Assembly (NCBI GenBank): GCA_046296655.1
Contig: JBKBLE010000023.1
Coordinates: forward strand, 1 to 37,082
Source of the DNA: Cloacibacterium sp046296655
GTDB lineage: Bacteria; Bacteroidota; Bacteroidia; Flavobacteriales; Weeksellaceae
Direction: 5' to 3'
Length of the DNA stretch: 37,082 nucleotides
Positions 23,724 to 31,665 of the stretch are shown one piece after another. The position numbers and the translations under genes are program-made. Below the pieces are notes generated by a model. That model did not search any database. It worked only from the letters and a program-made list of their open reading frames with translations, and was not told where the DNA came from. The stretch's first letter is position 1. Each line of letters starts with the position of its first letter.

Positions 23724-25622
23724 ATGAAAAAATATCTTGTATTCATATATACGTTAATAGGTTTTGTAGCTTTTGCGCAGAAAACACACACTGTAGCAAA
23801 AGGTGATACTCCGTATAATATTTCTAAAAAATATGGCGTAACACTAGACGAACTCACGAAGCTAAATCCTAAAATCAAAGAGGGAAAATTAGCGATTGGA
23901 GATGTTTTAATCATCACTAAGAAAAATTCAGAAGTTGTAAAAACTACTGAAAAAGCCGTGGCTACTACCAATCAAAAATTAGGTAAAATCGTTCTTCAAC
24001 CGAAGCAAACGATTTACGGAATTACCAAGCAATATCATATTTCTGAAGCGGATTTAAGAAAATTGAATCCTAACTTAGACCAGCATATGAAAATTGGTGA
24101 CGAGGTAACTTTGCCTGCTGAAAATATCAAAAAATATGCAGATCAAAATGCATTCGTAAAAACAGAAGTTCCAGTAGAAAAACCTGTGGAAAAGGCAATA
24201 GAAAAGCCAAAAGCAGATGAAGGAACTTATGTAATTCAGCCAAAAGATAATTATTACAGAATTACCAAAAGTTTTAACCTTACTCAAGAGGAATTATTTG
24301 CCATCAATCCTGGCTTAGAAGAAAAAGGATTGCAACCTGGTGAAGTCATTAATGTGAAAAAACCTCAAAATTCTAAGGTTAAAGAAACCGTAAATTGGCA
24401 AGAAGAGAAGAAAACCGAAAAAGCAGAAGTTCAGAATGTAGTTGCAGACGAATACCAAACGTACACGGTTCTGAATGGCGATACTGTTTTCGGGATTCTT
24501 AATAAATTTAATGTTTCGCTAGACCAATTGCTAGAGCTTAATCCTAAACTTTCAGAAGGTTTAAAACCAGGAATGGTTCTAAAAGTGAAGAAGCTAGAAG
24601 CGGGTTATATTAAAAAATCTGGTGATGAACTAAATGTAGTTTTAATGTTGCCATTCGGTTTTGATGATGGTGTCAGTAAATACAGAACTATGGCTGCTGA
24701 TTTTTTAACGGGTGCAAAATTAGCTATCGAAAGAAATGCTAAAGCTGGTCAAAAACTAGACGTAAAAGTTGTAGACGCAGGAAGTGAGGCAAGTTTTAAA
24801 AATTCACTTACCCAAATTAATCAAAATAATACAGACTTAATCATAGGACCGTTTTTCAAGTCAAACGTTTTAGAAGTTTTAGACTATGTAAAAACTCAAA
24901 AAATTCCTGTGGTAGCTCCGTTTGCTAACTCTCCAGAGCTTAGAAATTATAGCAATTTGGTGATTATTGAAACGGAACAAAGTGTTTTTGCAGACAGAAT
25001 TGTAAAAGAAGTTTCTTTGGCTTATTCTGACCAAAAAATATATATCGTGGCAGATTCAGACAAGACGTATGCCAATTATATCAAAAAACAATTAGAAAGT
25101 CAGTTGAAAAATGCAAACATCACCGTAGTAAATTCTTCGGCAGATATTCAGTTAGATACCAATATGATGACCGGTCAAGCCGCTCCAGTGATTGCTATTC
25201 TAGCGAATGATAATGATGATGCAGGAAGTGATTTTTCAAAAAGAATCATTGACTTGGCTAAAGAAACCAGCGGAATGAAATCATTCAGTATGTATTACCA
25301 TCCGTCTTTTGAAAAAAATATTGCCGAACTCAGCAAGGCGAGTTTGGTGTATTTGATGGATAGAAAAATCAACACAGACGGCGACTTCGAAAAAGAAGTT
25401 CTCGCAGATTATAAGAAAAAATATTGCAAAGCACCTTCTAAGTATGCTGTAATTGGTTTTGACGTAGTGAATGATATGTTGACCAGAGAAAACAGCAAGG
25501 GAGAATTGTTTAAGCAAATGAATAAAACTCAGACTCAATTGGCTACCAAGTTTGAATTTGTACGAAACAAAAACGGTGCATACGTGAACCAGGGTTACAG
25601 AGTAGTGAGATTAGTTCCTTAA
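23724..25622 (+). CDS. Secreted LysM x4 protein with type-1 periplasmic-binding-fold domain
   Basis: Exported protein of 632 residues. It has a signal peptide (1-18, cut after AFA; no lipobox) and four LysM peptidoglycan-binding modules at about 20-66, 88-131, 168-214 and 243-290, each with the GD.PYxIxKxYxVxxxELxxLNP pattern in varying form. Linkers rich in Lys/Glu/Pro/Val join them. Residues from about 300 to the end form a Leu/Ile/Val-binding-protein-like fold (VVLMLPFGFDDG; TMAADFLTGAKLAI; NTDLIIGPFFKSNVLEVLDYV; KIPVVAPFANSPEL). The same fold forms the C-terminal domain of LpoA, the outer-membrane activator of PBP1a, so a role in cell-wall synthesis is plausible (inference). A TAATTTTG -7 element lies 18 bp upstream of the ATG, and a terminator is seen only after fabD. 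Confidence 0.85.
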   Translation: MKKYLVFIYTLIGFVAFAQKTHTVAKGDTPYNISKKYGVTLDELTKLNPKIKEGKLAIGDVLIITKKNSEVVKTTEKAVATTNQKLGKIVLQPKQTIYGITKQYHISEADLRKLNPNLDQHMKIGDEVTLPAENIKKYADQNAFVKTEVPVEKPVEKAIEKPKADEGTYVIQPKDNYYRITKSFNLTQEELFAINPGLEEKGLQPGEVINVKKPQNSKVKETVNWQEEKKTEKAEVQNVVADEYQTYTVLNGDTVFGILNKFNVSLDQLLELNPKLSEGLKPGMVLKVKKLEAGYIKKSGDELNVVLMLPFGFDDGVSKYRTMAADFLTGAKLAIERNAKAGQKLDVKVVDAGSEASFKNSLTQINQNNTDLIIGPFFKSNVLEVLDYVKTQKIPVVAPFANSPELRNYSNLVIIETEQSVFADRIVKEVSLAYSDQKIYIVADSDKTYANYIKKQLESQLKNANITVVNSSADIQLDTNMMTGQAAPVIAILANDNDDAGSDFSKRIIDLAKETSGMKSFSMYYHPSFEKNIAELSKASLVYLMDRKINTDGDFEKEVLADYKKKYCKAPSKYAVIGFDVVNDMLTRENSKGELFKQMNKTQTQLATKFEFVRNKNGAYVNQGYRVVRLVP

Positions 25623-25682
25623 TAGCGAAAACTAATACTAAACAAAAGAAGAATAAGACTCAAATTTTATCGAAAAAAAATT

Positions 25683-26558
25683 ATGAAAGCACTTGTATTT
25701 CCAGGGCAAGGTTCTCAGTTCGTAGGAATGGGAAAAGAACTCTATGATAGTAGAAAAGAAATTAAAGACCTCATGGATTTCAGTAATGAAATTCTAGGTT
25801 TTGATATACTAAAAATCATGTTCGAGGGAACTGATGAAGACCTAAAAAAAACAAAAGTTACTCAACCAGCAATATTTATTCATTCTGTAGCTGCTGTAAA
25901 AGCAATAGACGGAACAGGAGCTCAAATGGTAGCAGGACATTCTTTAGGAGAATTTTCAGCATTAGTTGCCAATGGAGTTTTAAGTTTTGAAGACGGACTT
26001 AAATTGGTTTCAGAAAGAGCTTTGGCGATGCAAGAAGCATGTGATATTAATCCATCTTCTATGGCAGCAATTCTAGGTTTGGATGATGCTAAAGTGGAAG
26101 AAATTTGTGCTTCAATTGATGGAGTAGTGGTTCCAGCGAATTACAACTGTCCGGGACAATTGGTGATTTCTGGTGAGACCAAAGCGGTAGAAGAAGCATG
26201 TAATGCTATGAAAGAAGCTGGTGCGAAAAGAGCATTGATTTTGCCAGTAAATGGCGCGTTTCATTCACCTTTAATGCAACCTGCGCAAGAAAGATTGGCT
26301 GCGGCAATAGAAAATGCAATATTTAGAAAAGCGACCATTCCGGTTTATCAGAATATTACCACGACTGCTGTTACAAATCCAGATGAAATTAAGAAAAATC
26401 TGATTGCTCAGTTAACAGGACCTGTAAAATGGACACAGTCTGTACAAAATATGATTAAAGACGGCGCTACAAATTTTGTAGAAGTAGGACCAGGAAAAAC
26501 TTTGCAAGGACTGATAAAGAAGATTAACTCCGAAATAACAGTCTCGTCTGCAATTTAA
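25683..26558 (+). CDS. fabD: Malonyl-CoA:ACP transacylase
   Basis: Loads malonyl groups onto acyl carrier protein for fatty-acid synthesis. The 291 residues hold the family landmarks: FPGQGSQFVGMG (6-17), nucleophile Ser87 in GHSLGE, a conserved basic residue in SERALAMQEA (R112), catalytic His194 in NGAFHSPLM, and the closing VEVGPGKTLQGLIKK. The start is the first ATG, 60 bp after the LysM gene. A perfect-stem terminator follows 8 bp after the stop, so it ends this transcription unit. No other fab genes are adjacent. Confidence 0.97.
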   Translation: MKALVFPGQGSQFVGMGKELYDSRKEIKDLMDFSNEILGFDILKIMFEGTDEDLKKTKVTQPAIFIHSVAAVKAIDGTGAQMVAGHSLGEFSALVANGVLSFEDGLKLVSERALAMQEACDINPSSMAAILGLDDAKVEEICASIDGVVVPANYNCPGQLVISGETKAVEEACNAMKEAGAKRALILPVNGAFHSPLMQPAQERLAAAIENAIFRKATIPVYQNITTTAVTNPDEIKKNLIAQLTGPVKWTQSVQNMIKDGATNFVEVGPGKTLQGLIKKINSEITVSSAI

Positions 26559-26566
26559 AATAAAGT

Positions 26567-26600
26567 AAGCCACAAATTTTTTTGTGGCTTTTTCTTTTTT
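26567..26600 (+). terminator. Intrinsic terminator after fabD
   Basis: AAGCCACAAA and TTTGTGGCTT (26567-26576 and 26581-26590) form a perfect 10-bp stem around TTTT, followed by TTT-C-TTTTTT. Confidence 0.92.
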
Positions 26601-26623
26601 ATTTTTGTTAAAAATAAAATCCT

Positions 26624-27526
26624 TTGAAAAATCATATATTTTCACCTGGCAAATTACTGATTACTTCAGAATACTTTGTGTTAGATGGAGCTTTAGCTTT
26701 AGCAGTACCTACTCGATTGGGACAAGATTTTTATTCAGAAGAAGAAAAAGATGGTGCTTCCATGGTTTTTTGGGAAGCTTTACATGAGAACAAGCCTTGG
26801 CTCTCTATCCAAATAAATTATAAAAATTGGGAAATTGTACAAACCAACCTTCCTGAAAGCGCAGCATTTATTCTGAAAGTGCTTCAAAACGTACAGAAAC
26901 TTTCTACAGAAAAATTTCATAGCGATTCTACTTATAAAATTACTACTAATTTACAGTTTCCCGCGAATTATGGATTGGGGAGTAGCTCTACGTTGATGAA
27001 TAATTTAGCAGACTGGTCTCATATAGATGCTTTTCTTCTTAATGAACTTTCTTTGGGTGGAAGTGGTTATGATATAGCTGTGGCTCAAGAAAAGTCTGCC
27101 ATTCTGTATCAAAATAACCCTAGAAAAGTGGAAAGAGTAGAATTCAATCCTAGTTTTACTGATGATTTAATCTTCATTCATTTAAACCAAAAGCAAGATA
27201 GCAGAGAAGGAATAAGAGCTTTTCAGTCTCAAAAAAAATCTTTAGATTTAAGAACTGACTTTTCAGAAATTACTCAAAAAGTACTACAATGTAAAACCTT
27301 AGAAGAGTTTTCTAACCTTATGATGTTGCATGAGAGTAAGTTAAGTGAATTTTTAGGAATGAAAACAGCTAAAGAAAAACACTTTCAAGATTGCCCAAGT
27401 TTCATAAAAAGTTTGGGAGCTTGGGGCGGAGATTTCGTTCTAGCTTCAAAATTTGGGGATTACAAAAATTACTTTTTTGAGCGCAATTTTAGAAATATCA
27501 TAGAATGGAAAAATTTAATATATTGA
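26624..27526 (+). CDS. GYDIA-family GHMP kinase
   Basis: Small-molecule kinase of the GHMP fold (300 residues), of the Bacteroidota-specific group named for its GSGYDIA motif (here GGSGYDIAVAQEKSAILY, about residues 146-163). The N-terminal FSPGKLLITSEYFVLDGALALAVPT is the usual first GHMP block, and the ATP loop is NYGLGSSSTLMNNLADW (about 115-131). The gene has to start at TTG (26624): no ATG precedes the first motif, and the next in-frame ATG would delete it. The substrate is not established. The motif resembles mevalonate-pathway kinases, so an isoprenoid step is one possibility. It begins 24 bp after the fabD terminator. Confidence 0.87.
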   Translation: MKNHIFSPGKLLITSEYFVLDGALALAVPTRLGQDFYSEEEKDGASMVFWEALHENKPWLSIQINYKNWEIVQTNLPESAAFILKVLQNVQKLSTEKFHSDSTYKITTNLQFPANYGLGSSSTLMNNLADWSHIDAFLLNELSLGGSGYDIAVAQEKSAILYQNNPRKVERVEFNPSFTDDLIFIHLNQKQDSREGIRAFQSQKKSLDLRTDFSEITQKVLQCKTLEEFSNLMMLHESKLSEFLGMKTAKEKHFQDCPSFIKSLGAWGGDFVLASKFGDYKNYFFERNFRNIIEWKNLIY

Positions 27527-27588
27527 TTTTCAATATGTTGAAAATAAAATCTATGACGGATTTCAGTGACCAATATCATCAATTAAGA

Positions 27589-27620
27589 TTTAATAAAACT
27601 ATATACTTTTGCTAATTTTG
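27589..27620 (+). promoter_or_regulatory. Candidate pckA promoter (TTTA, 20 nt, TAATTTTG)
   Basis: -33 TTTA (27589-27592) and -7 TAATTTTG (27613-27620) with 20-nt spacing; a second TACTTTTG box overlaps at 27604-27611. A start near 27627 would leave only 8 nt before the ATG at 27635 but 29 nt before the ATG at 27656. Confidence 0.5.
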
Positions 27621-27655
27621 TAATACAAAAAAATATGAACAATAATATTTTAGTT

Positions 27656-29260
27656 ATGAAAAACATTAAAATCATCCAAGAGCTACATGATCTAGGTATT
27701 ACAGGTTATCACGAAGTAGTGTATAATCCAACCTATGAAGAACTTTTTAAAGCAGAAATGTCTGCTAAGAATAAAGGTTTCGAAAAGGGAGCTCTTACAG
27801 AATCAGGCGCAGTTGCTGTAAAAACGGGTATTTTCACAGGTAGATCACCTAAAGATAGATATATCGTAAAAGATGATGTTACTAAGGATACTATCCATTG
27901 GGATGGTACGGTGAATAAGCCTACAACGCCAGAGATTTTTGCACATTGTAAAGATTTGGTTTTAAAACAACTTTCTTCTTCTAAAAAATTGTATGTAGTA
28001 GATGCATTCTGTGGAACCAATCCAGACACAAGACTTAAAGTGAGATTTGTGATGGAAGTTGCATGGCAAGCTCATTTTGTAACAAATATGTTTATTAGAC
28101 CATCATTATATGAGTTAGAAAACTTCGGAACTCCAGATTTTATTGTAATGAATGGATCTAAAACAGTGAACCCAGATTGGCAAGCTCAAGGATTAAATTC
28201 TGAAAACTTTGTAATGTTTAACCTTACAGAAAGAATCCAAATTATCGGAGGAACTTGGTATGGAGGTGAGATGAAAAAAGGAATGTTTGCCATGATGAAC
28301 TACTATCTTCCATTAAAAGGAATGGCTTCTATGCACTGCTCTGCAAACGTAGGCGAAGAAGGTGATGTAGCATTATTCTTCGGACTTTCTGGTACAGGGA
28401 AAACTACACTTTCTGCAGACCCAAAAAGATATTTAATTGGTGATGACGAACACGGTTGGGATGATAATGGTGTATTTAACTACGAAGGTGGTTGCTACGC
28501 AAAAGTAATTGACCTTACTGAAGAAAAAGAACCAGATATTTTCAGAGCGATTAAGAGAGATGCTTTATTAGAAAACGTAGTGGTAAATGAATATGGCGAA
28601 ATAGACTTTAAAGATAATTCTATCACAGAAAACACTAGAGTTTCTTACCCAATCTATCATATTAATAAAATTGTACTTCCTTCTAAAGCTGGTCACGCTA
28701 AAAAAATCGTTTATTTATCAGCAGATGCATTCGGAGTATTGCCTCCAGTATCAATTTTAAATGAAGATCAAGCGCAATATCACTTCTTATGTGGATACAC
28801 CTCTAAATTAGCAGGAACAGAGAGAGGAATTACTTCTCCAGAGCCTTCATTCTCTCCAGCTTTCGGTGAAGCTTTCCTTACATTACACCCAACAATGTAT
28901 TCTAAAACATTAATTAGTAAAATGAAAGAACACGGAGCGAAAGCTTATTTAGTAAATACAGGTTGGAATGGTACTGGTAAGAGAATTTCTCTTAAAGATA
29001 CTAGAGCAATTATTGACTCAATCATCGATGGTTCAATAGAATCTGCACCTAAAACTGTAGTTCCAATTATGAATTTAGAAATTCCTACTTCTTTACCAAA
29101 TGTAACTGAAGGAATTCTAGATCCAAGAAACACTTATGCTGATGTTTCTGAATGGGAGGCAAAAGCTAGAGATTTAGGAGCTAGATATATTAAAAACTTT
29201 GAACAATATTGTGATACAGAAGAAGGTAAAAGATTAGTTGCGGCTGGTCCTCAATTATAA
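27656..29260 (+). CDS. pckA: Phosphoenolpyruvate carboxykinase (ATP)
   Basis: Converts oxaloacetate and ATP to phosphoenolpyruvate, CO2 and ADP, the entry step of gluconeogenesis. I prefer ATG 27656 (MKNIKIIQEL, 534 residues); ATG 27635 adds seven residues. Landmarks are TGRSPKDRYIV (substrate Arg), GGTWYGGEMKKGMFAMMNYYLP (metal-binding Lys), the kinase-1a P-loop GLSGTGKTTLS, the kinase-2 segment IGDDEHGWDD, and the adenine-site ENTRVSYPIYHI, all of the ATP-dependent (not GTP) class. It stands alone with its own promoter and a terminator shared with the converging aroQ. No operon partners. Confidence 0.97.
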   Translation: MKNIKIIQELHDLGITGYHEVVYNPTYEELFKAEMSAKNKGFEKGALTESGAVAVKTGIFTGRSPKDRYIVKDDVTKDTIHWDGTVNKPTTPEIFAHCKDLVLKQLSSSKKLYVVDAFCGTNPDTRLKVRFVMEVAWQAHFVTNMFIRPSLYELENFGTPDFIVMNGSKTVNPDWQAQGLNSENFVMFNLTERIQIIGGTWYGGEMKKGMFAMMNYYLPLKGMASMHCSANVGEEGDVALFFGLSGTGKTTLSADPKRYLIGDDEHGWDDNGVFNYEGGCYAKVIDLTEEKEPDIFRAIKRDALLENVVVNEYGEIDFKDNSITENTRVSYPIYHINKIVLPSKAGHAKKIVYLSADAFGVLPPVSILNEDQAQYHFLCGYTSKLAGTERGITSPEPSFSPAFGEAFLTLHPTMYSKTLISKMKEHGAKAYLVNTGWNGTGKRISLKDTRAIIDSIIDGSIESAPKTVVPIMNLEIPTSLPNVTEGILDPRNTYADVSEWEAKARDLGARYIKNFEQYCDTEEGKRLVAAGPQL

Positions 29261-29284
29261 AAATCAGAGCAATACCTAAATATA

Positions 29285-29315
29285 AAATCCTCAGTTTACG
29301 CTGAGGATTTTTTTT
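29285..29315 (+). terminator. Terminator between converging pckA and aroQ
   Basis: AAATCCTCAG (29285-29294) and CTGAGGATTT (29301-29310) form a 10-bp stem with a 6-nt loop, followed by T (29308-29315). The stop codon of aroQ overlaps the T-run, so the hairpin can act on both strands. Confidence 0.9.
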
Positions 29316-29733
29316 ATTGTATTGTAGAAATTAAATGAATAATTGCTAATCTGTAGCCTTCTGTACCAAAACCAGAGAGAACAGCATCTGTATAAGCTGC
29401 GGTAACTGATTTCTGCCTGAATTCTTCACGTTGATAAATGTTACTAATGTGAACTTCAATTTTGGGTTTTCTGAGGTTTTTAAGCGCATCTGCGATAGCA
29501 TAGGAATAATGGGTAAAAGCGCCAGGATTAATGATAAGCGCATCAAAATCATTTTCTTGAATTTTCCCGATGATTTCCCCTTCAAAATTAGACTGGAAAT
29601 ATTCAATAGCGTGTTGAGAATACTCAGATTTTAAATATGTTAAAACATCATCCATTGAAGTACTTCCGTAGATGTCTGGCTCACGAGTTCCTAGAAGATT
29701 GAGATTGGCTCCGTTTAATATTAGAATTTTCAT
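29314..29733 (-). CDS. aroQ: Type II 3-dehydroquinate dehydratase
   Basis: Third step of the shikimate pathway, forming 3-dehydroshikimate. The 139 residues show the type II pattern: ILNGANLNLLGTREPDIYG (4-23) with Arg17 and catalytic Tyr22, YFQSNFEGEIIGKIQ, IINPGAFTHYSYAIADAL (67-84) with Asn69, and EVHISNIYQREEFRQKSV (93-110) with His95. Nothing is missing. Other aro genes are not adjacent. A TACCTTTG box lies only five bases from the ATG, with the tRNA/rpsT terminator immediately upstream, so the source of its transcript is unclear. Confidence 0.97.
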   Translation of the reverse strand: MKILILNGANLNLLGTREPDIYGSTSMDDVLTYLKSEYSQHAIEYFQSNFEGEIIGKIQENDFDALIINPGAFTHYSYAIADALKNLRKPKIEVHISNIYQREEFRQKSVTAAYTDAVLSGFGTEGYRLAIIHLISTIQ

Positions 29734-29761
29734 ATTCTCAAAGGTATGAAATTTTTAAAAC

Positions 29762-29792
29762 AAAAAAAATCCTCAGAAATTTTCTGAGGATT
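29762..29792 (-). terminator. Terminator after rpsT/tRNA-Glu
   Basis: On the minus strand AATCCTCAGAAA and TTTCTGAGGATT form a long stem that ends in a run of eight T. It begins right after the CCA end of the tRNA-Glu at 29794. Confidence 0.92.
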
Positions 29793-29793
29793 T

Positions 29794-29868
29794 TGGTAGC
29801 CCGTAGGGGAATCGAACCCCTCTTGCAAGAATGAAAATCTTGAGTCCTAACCGATAGACGAACGGGCC
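29794..29868 (-). tRNA. tRNA-Glu (anticodon UUC), CCA encoded
   Basis: Complete cloverleaf of 75 bases including an encoded CCA. The acceptor GGCCCGT pairs with ACGGGCT (first pair G-U), the anticodon stem CAAGA/TCTTG encloses loop TTTTCAT giving UUC, and the T arm is AGGGG-TTCGATT-CCCCT. It lies 12 bp downstream of rpsT and 2 bp before a terminator, so it is processed from the rpsT transcript. Confidence 0.97.
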
Positions 29869-29880
29869 AGAAATTTATTC

Positions 29881-30135
29881 TTAAGCTAACTTGTTAACGT
29901 GTTTAGTTAACTTGCTTTTTAAGTTAGCAGCTTTGTTTTTGTGAATAATATTCCTCTTTACTAATTTGTCTAATAAAGAGATTACTTTCGGCAATTGCTC
30001 TGAAGCAGCTGCTTTGTTTTCTTCATTTCTTAATACTTTCACAGCTGTTCTAGCAGTTTTGTGATAGTATCTGTTTCTCAATCTTCTTTTCTCAGATTGT
30101 CTGATTCTCTTAAGTGCTGATTTATGATTTGCCAT
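29881..30135 (-). CDS. rpsT: 30S ribosomal protein S20
   Basis: Small-subunit protein that binds 16S rRNA and helps early assembly. The 84 residues show the family pattern: MANHKSALKRIRQSEKRR at the start, RNRYYHKTARTAVK, a Leu-rich middle helix and KNKAANLKSKLTKHVNKL at the end. It has a near-consensus promoter at 30158-30188. It is followed by tRNA-Glu and a terminator, forming a two-gene unit. A second tRNA-Glu gene lies just upstream with its own promoter. Confidence 0.98.
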   Translation of the reverse strand: MANHKSALKRIRQSEKRRLRNRYYHKTARTAVKVLRNEENKAAASEQLPKVISLLDKLVKRNIIHKNKAANLKSKLTKHVNKLA

Positions 30136-30157
30136 AATTGTTTCTGAAATGTGGGTG

Positions 30158-30188
30158 CAAAGATAAAAACTATTTTTTAATTTGCAAA
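30158..30188 (-). promoter_or_regulatory. rpsT promoter (TTTG, 19 nt, TATCTTTG)
   Basis: On the minus strand -33 TTTG (30188-30185), 19 nt, then -7 TATCTTTG (30165-30158), a full consensus. The transcript should begin near 30151, about 16 nt before the rpsT ATG. Confidence 0.75.
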
Positions 30189-30217
30189 TTATTTTTTAAT
30201 TTTTTTTTAAAAATTTG

Positions 30218-30289
30218 TAGCCTATAGGGGAATCGAACCCCTGTTGCAAGAATGAAAATCTTGAGTCCTAACCACTAGACGAATAGGCC
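30218..30289 (-). tRNA. tRNA-Glu (anticodon UUC), CCA not encoded
   Basis: Cloverleaf of 72 bases. The acceptor GGCCTAT pairs with ATAGGCT, the anticodon arm is identical to the other copy (loop TTTTCAT, anticodon UUC), and the T arm is AGGGG-TTCGATT-CCCCT. The discriminator A is followed by CAAAT, so CCA must be added. The two copies differ by compensating changes in the acceptor stem and by two bases in the D loop. Confidence 0.97.
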
Positions 30290-30307
30290 ATTCTTTTTTT
30301 GTGCGTG

Positions 30308-30339
30308 CAAAAATAAGAACTTTTTTTAGAACTCGCAAA
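30308..30339 (-). promoter_or_regulatory. tRNA-Glu promoter (TTTG, 20 nt, TATTTTTG)
   Basis: On the minus strand -33 TTTG (30339-30336), 20 nt, then -7 TATTTTTG (30315-30308). It lies between the amidase stop and the tRNA, with a predicted start about 12 nt before the mature tRNA 5' end. Confidence 0.75.
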
Positions 30340-30349
30340 ATTTTCTTGA

Positions 30350-31621
30350 TTATTTATAAACTTTTTCTATTGTTGTATTGGTAATACCCTTTTCTTCAAG
30401 CTCTTTTTGTAGTTTAATAGCCGCTTCTAGAGATTTTACATTACCGTAAGTGTAATAGAATATGCCATTAGCTTTTACTCTTTCTACGTCTTTTAATAGT
30501 TTTAATATTGGGGAAGAGCTAGGTAATTTATTTTTTCCGGTGTAGACTTCTAATCTATAGTAGCCAGTGTTCATGTCTTGATTAGGAATAAAACTTACAG
30601 CAGTAGCATTTCTAAATCCAGCATCTTTTGCGGTTTTAAGATTATTCTCCTTAATAGAAGCAAAATTAGTTACGCTATAATAGTATTTGTACAAACCATT
30701 TTCTTTGATGGTTAAGATGTAATTAAGTCCTTTAAGAGCTGGATCTCCCACAGCATATTTGTTTGGAGTGCTCATCAAAAGAATTCTGAATTCATTTTTA
30801 AGAGGAAGTTCTTTTGGTTCTTCTACTATTTTTTTATGATTTCTATCGATTCGTTTTTTGTATCTGGTAATCGCGTCGTAAATAGATTCTGCAATTTCAT
30901 CTTGACCTTTATCTGAAGCTAAATATGCCGCCTCTTCAGCATTACTGATGAATCCTGTTTCTATTAAAACAGATGGCATCGCATTCAGACGTAGTACGTG
31001 AAGGTTTTTTTGCATCACCCCTCTAGAATATCTTTTGTCTTTTTTTACAAAATTTTCTTCCACATAACCTCCGAAAATTAAGCTGCTTTCTAGATATTTA
31101 CTTTGCTGAATTCTTAATGCAATTAATGATTCTGGAGAAGTTGGGTCGTAAGAAGCAAATCTCTCACGGTCTTTTTCATCTAAGAAAATTACGTCATTTT
31201 CTCTTTTGGCAACTTCTAAATTGGTTTTGTTTTGGTCTGGACCTTGTACATAAGTTTCGGTTCCGTAAGCAGTAGATTTGGTACTGGCATTGCAATGTAC
31301 AGAGATAAATAAATCGGCATGACTTCTATTGGCAAGGTCTGTTCTATCTGCTAGAGAAGGATATTCATCTATTTTTCTGGTGTAGATGATTTTGTAATCT
31401 TTATTTTTTTCGAGCATTCTGCCCAATTTCAATACAATGCCTAGTGTAATGTCTTTTTCTTGTACCAATCCTATGTTTTCGTATTTTCTAGTTGCTCCCA
31501 CATCAGAACCGCCGTGACCGGCATCTAATACAATAACAAACTTCTTTTGAGCGCCTAATTGAGCAAATATTAAAAATAATACTGTTAAAATTATATTAAA
31601 TGCGTGTTTATGCGTATTCAT
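30350..31621 (-). CDS. N-acetylmuramoyl-L-alanine amidase (Amidase_3) with C-terminal SPOR-like region
   Basis: Periplasmic zinc amidase that cuts the peptide from muramic acid, used in cell separation or wall turnover. Of 423 residues, 1-24 are a signal peptide (cut after LGA before QKKF). The catalytic domain (about 27-255) carries the zinc ligands His36 in DAGHGG, Glu55 in VQEKD and His109 in SVHCNAS, and the catalytic Glu221 in LIETGFISN. The C-terminal 130 residues contain a duplicated beta-alpha pattern (YKYYYSVTNFASIKENNLKTAKDAGF; GIFYYTYGNVKSLEAAIKLQKEL) like SPOR septal peptidoglycan binding. It is divergent from lptD across only 44 bp, a neighbourhood familiar in Flavobacteriia. Confidence 0.93.
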   Translation of the reverse strand: MNTHKHAFNIILTVLFLIFAQLGAQKKFVIVLDAGHGGSDVGATRKYENIGLVQEKDITLGIVLKLGRMLEKNKDYKIIYTRKIDEYPSLADRTDLANRSHADLFISVHCNASTKSTAYGTETYVQGPDQNKTNLEVAKRENDVIFLDEKDRERFASYDPTSPESLIALRIQQSKYLESSLIFGGYVEENFVKKDKRYSRGVMQKNLHVLRLNAMPSVLIETGFISNAEEAAYLASDKGQDEIAESIYDAITRYKKRIDRNHKKIVEEPKELPLKNEFRILLMSTPNKYAVGDPALKGLNYILTIKENGLYKYYYSVTNFASIKENNLKTAKDAGFRNATAVSFIPNQDMNTGYYRLEVYTGKNKLPSSSPILKLLKDVERVKANGIFYYTYGNVKSLEAAIKLQKELEEKGITNTTIEKVYK

Positions 31622-31635
31622 TTTTTAAAAATTAT

Positions 31636-31643
31636 TAATTTTG
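31636..31643 (+). promoter_or_regulatory. -7 element of lptD (TAATTTTG)
   Basis: Exact TAnnTTTG match in the 44-bp divergent spacer. A start near 31650 would give a leader of about 16 nt to the TTG start of lptD. The -33 region would lie inside the 5' end of the amidase gene and shows no TTTG. Confidence 0.45.
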
Positions 31644-31665
31644 GAGCCTGAAATTATACACTCCA

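Noticed and set aside
27733..28029. Antisense ORF of 98 codons opposite pckA
   Set aside because: A shadow of a highly conserved enzyme gene; no independent features.
29346..29606. ORF of 86 codons in another frame of aroQ
   Set aside because: Wholly inside aroQ, same strand and shifted frame; composition follows aroQ codons.
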